DNA of 37,298 nucleotides, taken from DSAR01 sp034437315. GTDB taxonomy: Bacteria > Chloroflexota > Anaerolineae > B4-G1. The stretch is from contig DAOTUC010000371.1 of the NCBI GenBank assembly GCA_034437315.1, forward strand, positions 1 to 37,298, read 5' to 3'. The translations under genes and the position numbers were made by a program. This document shows, piece after piece, positions 32,414-37,298 of the stretch. The notes beneath the pieces were generated by a model, which was not told where the DNA came from, searched no databases, and worked only from the letters and a program-made list of their open reading frames with translations. How positions within the stretch are numbered: position 1 is the first letter of the stretch; each line of letters opens with the position of its first letter.

Positions 32414-34906
32414 GTGGAAAAGAAACGACGAGCAGATAAGCGATGGCTCACGCTGGCGTTATTGGCGGCGGCGTTGGGCGGATTGTTGTTCCTGGGCGAC
32501 GCGCTGGACCAGTTGCCCCGCCCGCCGGTTGTGGCGGAATCCTTTCCGCTGCGCGGCTGGCGTCGCCGGGTAGCCGAGCGCCTCGATGTGCTGCCGCCCG
32601 AACTCGGCGGGCCGGGTCAGCCGGGCTTTTACCCGTCGCCGGGCATCTACGAGCGCAGCCTGCGCGTGGAACTGCGTCCCGACGAGCGCCGGGCGACCAT
32701 CATCTTCACGACCGACGGCTCGTCGCCCACGCCGGATCACGGCACCGTGTACCAACGCCCCCTGCACCTCGACGCGCAGCACCCGGGCGTGACCGTGATC
32801 CGCGCCGTCCAGGTCCGCGACGGCGTCCCCGGCCCCGTCGTCACCGCCGCCTACGCCGTCGGGCTCGAGACCAACCTGTCGGTGCTCGCACTGGTCGCAG
32901 ATCCGGACGATTTATGGGGCGCGGAACGAGGTATCCTCGTCAATCTTTCGTTCCGCGGCCGGGAGTGGGAGCGCCCCGCGCACGTGCTATTCTTCGAGGA
33001 GCAGACAGGGTTTTTGATTCCGGCGGGATTGCGCATCCATGGCGCCGAAGCGCGCGAGGCTGCCAAGCAATCGCTGCGCCTCTACTTCCGTGGCGATTAC
33101 GGCGCGACGCGGCTGGCATATCCTTTGTTCCCCGACCATCCTGAGCAGCCGGAGGCCACGCAGGACTACAATCGCCTGTTGCTCCAGGCGGGCGACCGGC
33201 ACGGCTGGTGGACGCTCTTCCGCGACGAACTGGTCGCCGAGACCGCCCACTCCCTCGACCTGATGACAGCGCAGGGGCGCTTTGTCCATCTTTTTATCAA
33301 CGGTCGCTCGTGGGGGATCTATCGCCTGACCGAACGCGTCGATCGATTTTTCCTGGAGGATAACTTCGGCTATCGCAACGTGGACGTGGTGCGGGAGGGC
33401 GCGGCGCAGGACGGCAGCGACGCGGATTGGGACGCGCTGGTTGATTGGGTGGTGGATCACGATTTGGCCGAGCCCACCGCTTACGCCCACGTGACCGCGC
33501 AATTGGACGTGGACGATTTCACCGATTTTGCTATCCTGCAACTGTACTTCGGCTTCTGCGCCGAGGACGTCTACGCTGTGCGGGATCGGGGTGGGCGCTG
33601 GCGCTTCGTCTACGGCGGCGGGGCGCAGGCGTTCGCGCAGCGTCCCGATGACGCGCTCGTGGCCCTGGGGATGGAGGAGACGGATTTCGCGCTGCTGTTG
33701 CGCGCGCTGATGGACAACGCCGATTTCCGCCGGGGTCTACGGGCGCGGGCGGTGAATCTGCTCAACACCGCGCTCGCGCCAGCAGTGATGGCGGAGCACG
33801 TGACAGCGCTGGAGACGACGCTCGCCGCCGATGTGCGCTATGAGGCGGCCCGCTGGCCCACGTCGATGGTGTGGGAGGATAATGTGGCACAGTTGCGGGA
33901 TTTCGTCGCGGCGCGTCCGGCGACGTTACGGGCGGCGCTCGGCGATCTGATGGATCTGTCCGCGCCGGCAACGATGCAGGTGCGCGTCGATCCTCCGGAG
34001 AGTGGAAGGGTCTTCGTCGGCGGGATACCCCTGCGGGATCGCGCTGACTTCTTCCGCAACCTCCCGGTGGAATTCGTGGCTGTGCCGCATTCGGGCTTTA
34101 CTTTCGTGGAATGGGAAGGCATCCCCGCGCCCGGCGCTGACGCGGCGGTGACGTGGACGGTAGATGGTCCGCGCGAAATCACGGCCCGATTCCGTCCCAT
34201 CTCCAACGATGAGCCAGGGTTCTATCCCAACGACGTGATCATCAACGAATACTGGATCAACGACGATGGCACGCGCTACCGGAGCCTGGGCGACCGGCCT
34301 ATCACGGGTGATTGGATCGAGTTGCTGGTGCAGCGCCCGGAGACGGTCGATTTGCGGGGCTGGTGCCTCACCGATAACGACACGAAAACAGGCGCGGAGG
34401 AAGGCTCGCTCATGTTCCCCAATTTGGATGCGTTCGCCGCCGTGCCCCGCGGGACGGTCATCCTCATCATCGCCACGGAGCACCTGGAGAACGCGGCCTA
34501 TTTCCCCGCCGACGATCTGGATCACGCGGATGGGCGGATGGTGCTCTACGTGGGTAACGGCACGCTGGACGTGAGCACCGATCCCGGTTTCAACATCGGG
34601 ACGCGCAACGACAATCTCGTGCTGCTCGCGCCCACGCCAGAGGGTGAGGTCGGCATCGACTTCGTGGCGGAGGGGACTGACGTGACACCGTACACCTTCG
34701 GCGTGCTGGCGGACGACGTCATCTTCGAGGACCCCTTCCGCCGGCTGGGGCGCGATGATGGCGCGGTCTTCACAGGCCGTGGATCCAACGACGACGGCGC
34801 GCGCGACTGGATTGTAGACCCCTCAACGTGCGAGTCAGGCGACGAGTTTTGCCTGGACGCGGTCAACATCCTCACGCCGGGCGCGCTCAACCCAGGGCAG
34901 AGATGA
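32414..34906 (+). CDS. Multidomain CotH-like surface protein with lamin-tail domain
   Basis: 830 residues from GTG 32414, preferred because GGAGGT lies ten bases upstream; GTG 32396 is in frame but lacks a site. One N-terminal helix (about 12-32). Domains in order: a chitobiase/hexosaminidase C-terminal-like strand set (about 70-145; RATIIFTTDGSSPTPDHGTV); a CotH domain (about 160-490; GLRIHGAEAREAAKQSLRLYF, HLFINGRSWGIYRLTERVD, NVDVVREG, LDVDDFTDFAILQLYFG); an InlB-like beta repeat (about 515-590; PHSGFTFVEWEGI); and a lamin-tail domain (about 600-825; NDVIINEYWIND, WIELLVQR, LRGWCLTDND). In ordinary CotH proteins the strand after GRWR ends in Asp-x-Asp before AFG; here it reads FVYGGGAQAF, so the catalytic Asp residues appear lost. 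It is the last gene of the operon. Confidence 0.88.
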   Translation: MEKKRRADKRWLTLALLAAALGGLLFLGDALDQLPRPPVVAESFPLRGWRRRVAERLDVLPPELGGPGQPGFYPSPGIYERSLRVELRPDERRATIIFTTDGSSPTPDHGTVYQRPLHLDAQHPGVTVIRAVQVRDGVPGPVVTAAYAVGLETNLSVLALVADPDDLWGAERGILVNLSFRGREWERPAHVLFFEEQTGFLIPAGLRIHGAEAREAAKQSLRLYFRGDYGATRLAYPLFPDHPEQPEATQDYNRLLLQAGDRHGWWTLFRDELVAETAHSLDLMTAQGRFVHLFINGRSWGIYRLTERVDRFFLEDNFGYRNVDVVREGAAQDGSDADWDALVDWVVDHDLAEPTAYAHVTAQLDVDDFTDFAILQLYFGFCAEDVYAVRDRGGRWRFVYGGGAQAFAQRPDDALVALGMEETDFALLLRALMDNADFRRGLRARAVNLLNTALAPAVMAEHVTALETTLAADVRYEAARWPTSMVWEDNVAQLRDFVAARPATLRAALGDLMDLSAPATMQVRVDPPESGRVFVGGIPLRDRADFFRNLPVEFVAVPHSGFTFVEWEGIPAPGADAAVTWTVDGPREITARFRPISNDEPGFYPNDVIINEYWINDDGTRYRSLGDRPITGDWIELLVQRPETVDLRGWCLTDNDTKTGAEEGSLMFPNLDAFAAVPRGTVILIIATEHLENAAYFPADDLDHADGRMVLYVGNGTLDVSTDPGFNIGTRNDNLVLLAPTPEGEVGIDFVAEGTDVTPYTFGVLADDVIFEDPFRRLGRDDGAVFTGRGSNDDGARDWIVDPSTCESGDEFCLDAVNILTPGALNPGQR

Positions 34907-35001
34907 GTGCGCCAAAAAAAACCAGAGAGAGATTCTCGGGGATTTCGCATGGCGAGGCCTTAGACGACACTATTTCTCGTCCCAACGTCCCAAGGCTTTC
35001 C

Positions 35002-35030
35002 TTGACACCTATATACTTTTCCCTTATACT
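35002..35030 (+). promoter_or_regulatory. Predicted sigma70-type promoter of the C13-peptidase gene
   Basis: A perfect TTGACA (35002-35007), a 17-base spacer and TATACT (35025-35030, 5 of 6) form a near-consensus promoter. The start point would be near 35037, leaving a leader of about 160 bases that contains the hairpin at 35071-35120. Confidence 0.65.
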
Positions 35031-35070
35031 CCGATTCTGCATTAAGCAAGATGGTATATCTTGATACGTG

Positions 35071-35120
35071 GGGAGCGGAGATTTTTTGGTAACCTCGCTG
35101 CCCGCAAAACCTCCGCCCCC
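35071..35120 (+). other. Long hairpin in the 5' leader
   Basis: The left arm (35071-35085: GGG, A, GCGGAG, A, TTTT) pairs with the right arm (35106-35120: AAAA, C, CTCCGC, C, CCC). That is 13 pairs with two A-C mismatches around a 20-base loop. It lies between the predicted promoter and the start codon and is followed by TATTTTG, so it could act as an attenuator, an mRNA stabiliser or a binding site. Confidence 0.55.
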
Positions 35121-35180
35121 TATTTTGTCGAGATAACGTGCAGGATCTTTCCCTCGAGATGGTCTCCCCCAATTATTGCA

Positions 35181-35186
35181 AAGGAG
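35181..35186 (+). promoter_or_regulatory. Ribosome binding site of the C13-peptidase gene
   Basis: AAGGAG ends nine bases before ATG 35196. It fixes the start of the partial gene and excludes earlier in-frame starts. Confidence 0.7.
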
Positions 35187-35195
35187 TCAGTTGAC

Positions 35196-37298
35196 ATGAG
35201 TAAGTTGTTTTTACGTCTCTGGAAAAATGGGCTGTTTGCATTGCTCATTTTGCTCGTGCTCGTACCACTTGTTTTCTCTATGGAATCGTATGCCGGGCAA
35301 GATGAACCGCCCATCAAAAAAGACAAGACGGCTGCCCCGACGCAGTCCCTGTTACACAACCCTAACTTCGATAATGGGATATGGTACGAGTTCAATAAAC
35401 GCTACCAGGCAGCATATCCGACCGATGTGTGGCTGCCGGCGGGCAATACCTATGACGATCCCCAGGATTGGCGACTTTGGTTCGTGAACGGCACGGCGAT
35501 TGTCGACGCACAGGCCAATGCAACCTATCGTCAATCCAATCCGGAATCGGTCGAGATGTGGCCGTTTGACTATGGCGCATCGACTCGAATGGTGGCTGGT
35601 CTTTATCAAGCGGTGCCGGGGTTGACTCCTTGCCGGAGTTACAAATTCCAGATGTACGCTTATTCCCGGCAAGAAGAGGCAAGCGACAGCTTAAACACTT
35701 TGCGGGTTGGTATTGAGCAGACGGGCTGGCACCCCGATTCGGCAGTCGATCCGGCTGTTCATAGCTGGCCTTCAACGATGGTATGGGGCGAAACCAAAAA
35801 ATACACCGGCGGTTTTGGACCGCTTGAGGTGACCGCTACAGCACTGAGCAATAAGATCGCCGTCTTTTCCTACGCTGACGCCCTGGGTGGGGCGTCGCAC
35901 AAGATTCATTGGGATAGCACTTCTCTCGCGGCGGTGGACCGCACCGAAAACCTGATCGACGCCAGCCAGCCTCTGCCAGCGGAGAGCAGCGTTATCCAGG
36001 GCCACTCCCGTCAGGTCAACGAGGAGACGAAGACCGCCGCTATCTCCTGGAACACGGGTAGCACCAATACCTACGGGCAGCTTCTCTACCGCGAGGAGGG
36101 GGGCGGCGCGTGGCAGTATTCCGGCATCCAGCCCTGGGGAACGTCTCACCAGGTCAACTTGACCGGACTACAAGTCGGGATCACCTACGAATACGTGCTC
36201 GTATCATACGGTCACATTGGCGGGGCGTGCAAGGCGGTCGTCTCACGGGAGTATGATTTCAGCATCGCCACGCCTCTGACCAGCGTATCCATCACCGGCG
36301 ATGAGGATCCTCAGCATACCGGCTACATCGGGCAGGATTACATCTTCACCGCTCAAGCGACCCCAAACGACGCCACGACGCCGATCGAGTATGAATGGAC
36401 GGCGACCGGACAGACGAAGCAGACGAATCAGCGGGATACCTTGGAGGACTCGATCACCTTTTCGTGGGATACACCCGGCCACAAGACGATCCAGGTCAAC
36501 GCCAGCAACGTCGCCAACACCGTCCAGGCAACGTACGCTATCGAGATCATCGGCGACGAATACGAGCCGGACGACGAGTGTAGCCAAGCGAAGGCGATCT
36601 TGGTCGACGGCGTATCCCAGGCGCGCACTTTTCACGATGCCAATGACGTCGATTGGGTCTCCTTCGATGCCAGCGCTGACACCGCCTACCTCATCGAGGC
36701 GCTGACGCCGCCCGGTTCCGACGCTGACGTCTTGCTGTACGTGTACGATTCCTGCGCTTCTGGAACCCCTTTGGCATCACGGACCTACACCTATACGCCC
36801 GACGCGCGCCTACCCTTCACGGCGACCAGGGACGGTAATTTCTATCTTTTCTTGCACCAGGATCCATCCACCAGCGGGGACGATATGGCCTACGATCTCT
36901 CCGTCCGCACCCTGCCGCAACAGGCGGCGCCCGGCGCGGTCGTCCTGGTCGCCGGCAAGCTGGAAGACGATGACCCGCTCCAATCGAACATCTACCACGC
37001 TGCCGACACCGCTTACCAGACGTTCAAAAATCATGGTTACGACGACGAGCAGATCTTTTACCTATCGACCGATGCATCCAATCCAGATGTTGAAGTTGAT
37101 GCGGAACCTTCTTCTGAAAACTTACAAAACGCTATTACCCTGTGGGCCAAAGGTGAGCTCACGTCGCGGCCCAACACTCCGTTTACGCTCTACATGGTGG
37201 GTCACGGCGGGGACGGTGTCTTCTACCTGAACGGCAGCGAGGATCAAGTATCTCCATCAGACCTTAACAGCTGGTTGACTCAACTGGAAAATGAAACT
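35196..37298 (+). CDS. Secreted multidomain protein with PPC and peptidase C13 (legumain-like) domains, C-terminally cut
   Basis: 701 codons are visible; the gene leaves the window in frame. A signal helix (about 11-32) is followed by a jelly-roll-like module (about 50-230; LLHNPNFDNG, GLYQAVPGLTPC, YKFQMYAYS) homologous to the N-terminus of the gene at the left edge. Next come an FN3-like domain (about 265-345; AAISWNTGS, TYEYVLVSYG), a PKD-like domain (about 350-450; YEWTATGQT, ITFSWDTPGHKTIQVNASN) and a PPC domain (about 452-575; DEYEPDDECSQAKAI, DVDWVSFDASADTAYLIEA). From about 578 a peptidase C13 domain starts (AVVLVAGKLEDDDPLQSNI, AYQTFKNHGYDDEQIFYLS, YMVGHGGDGVFYL), with the catalytic His at 670. 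The catalytic Cys should lie roughly 40 residues later, just past the window end. C13 includes legumain and the GPI transamidase subunit GPI8, so hydrolysis or transpeptidation of surface proteins is plausible. Confidence 0.9.
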   Translation, partial: MSKLFLRLWKNGLFALLILLVLVPLVFSMESYAGQDEPPIKKDKTAAPTQSLLHNPNFDNGIWYEFNKRYQAAYPTDVWLPAGNTYDDPQDWRLWFVNGTAIVDAQANATYRQSNPESVEMWPFDYGASTRMVAGLYQAVPGLTPCRSYKFQMYAYSRQEEASDSLNTLRVGIEQTGWHPDSAVDPAVHSWPSTMVWGETKKYTGGFGPLEVTATALSNKIAVFSYADALGGASHKIHWDSTSLAAVDRTENLIDASQPLPAESSVIQGHSRQVNEETKTAAISWNTGSTNTYGQLLYREEGGGAWQYSGIQPWGTSHQVNLTGLQVGITYEYVLVSYGHIGGACKAVVSREYDFSIATPLTSVSITGDEDPQHTGYIGQDYIFTAQATPNDATTPIEYEWTATGQTKQTNQRDTLEDSITFSWDTPGHKTIQVNASNVANTVQATYAIEIIGDEYEPDDECSQAKAILVDGVSQARTFHDANDVDWVSFDASADTAYLIEALTPPGSDADVLLYVYDSCASGTPLASRTYTYTPDARLPFTATRDGNFYLFLHQDPSTSGDDMAYDLSVRTLPQQAAPGAVVLVAGKLEDDDPLQSNIYHAADTAYQTFKNHGYDDEQIFYLSTDASNPDVEVDAEPSSENLQNAITLWAKGELTSRPNTPFTLYMVGHGGDGVFYLNGSEDQVSPSDLNSWLTQLENET

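Larger units (their letters stand above)
34907..35195 (+). other. Intergenic leader region of the C13-peptidase gene
   Basis: 289 bases that are AT-richer than the operon before them. They contain a near-consensus promoter (35002-35030), a long hairpin (35071-35120) and an AAGGAG ribosome site (35181-35186) nine bases before ATG 35196. No gene was recognised. Confidence 0.65.

Overview
The window looks like a piece of a Chloroflexota genome (Anaerolineae/Caldilineae-like), probably from an environmental bacterium. The reasons are inferential: a dense run of large GT39-type membrane glycosyltransferases with long extracytoplasmic C-termini, secreted proteins with Thr-Pro repeat linkers, a protein ending in a 'YLPLVF'-type tail, and CotH/VTC/DUF4956 genes side by side. 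Coding is dense, with many GTG/TTG starts and 4-base start/stop overlaps. No rRNA, tRNA, CRISPR array or transposase gene was seen.

Layout. (1) Bases 1-797, minus strand: the N-terminal part of a secreted protein that leaves the window. (2) 798-1224: non-coding, with a notable long inverted repeat. (3) 1225-11770, minus strand: five GT-C (GT39/DUF2142-like) membrane glycosyltransferase genes. (4) 11771-11870: a compact divergent promoter whose two outward -35 boxes form a perfect inverted repeat. (5) 11871-23840, plus strand: five more GT-C glycosyltransferase genes, followed with a 4-base overlap by a secreted SUMF1/FGE-fold protein (23837-25237). (6) 25238-25559: a short possible remnant of a VTC-type gene and a near-consensus promoter. 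(7) 25560-34906, plus strand: DUF4956 membrane protein, a degenerate CotH-like protein, a VTC/CYTH polyphosphate-polymerase-like protein, a CotH kinase-like protein with a beta-helix tail, a lipoprotein, and a second multidomain CotH-like protein. (8) 34907-35195: a strong predicted promoter and a long leader hairpin. (9) 35196 to the end: a secreted multidomain protein (binding module, FN3-like, PKD-like, PPC, peptidase C13/legumain-like) cut by the window edge.

The locus is roughly symmetric. Ten paralogous glycosyltransferases diverge 5+5 from one promoter region, and the two outermost genes, pointing outward, share the same N-terminal secreted module. Most of the GT-C proteins carry variants of a common C-terminal beta-sandwich module. 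Five of them also share a strict Cys-X27-Cys pair. One gene (10382-11770) looks like an in-frame internal deletion of a full-length paralogue, and base composition shifts inside two others suggest module exchange. My working hypothesis is a cell-surface glycosylation and phosphorylation locus: lipid-linked sugar transferases, atypical secreted kinases (CotH), a CYTH-fold phosphotransfer enzyme, and C13 proteases that could process or attach surface proteins. The individual families are known. The combination, the modular shuffling and the symmetric layout are what deserve a second look.
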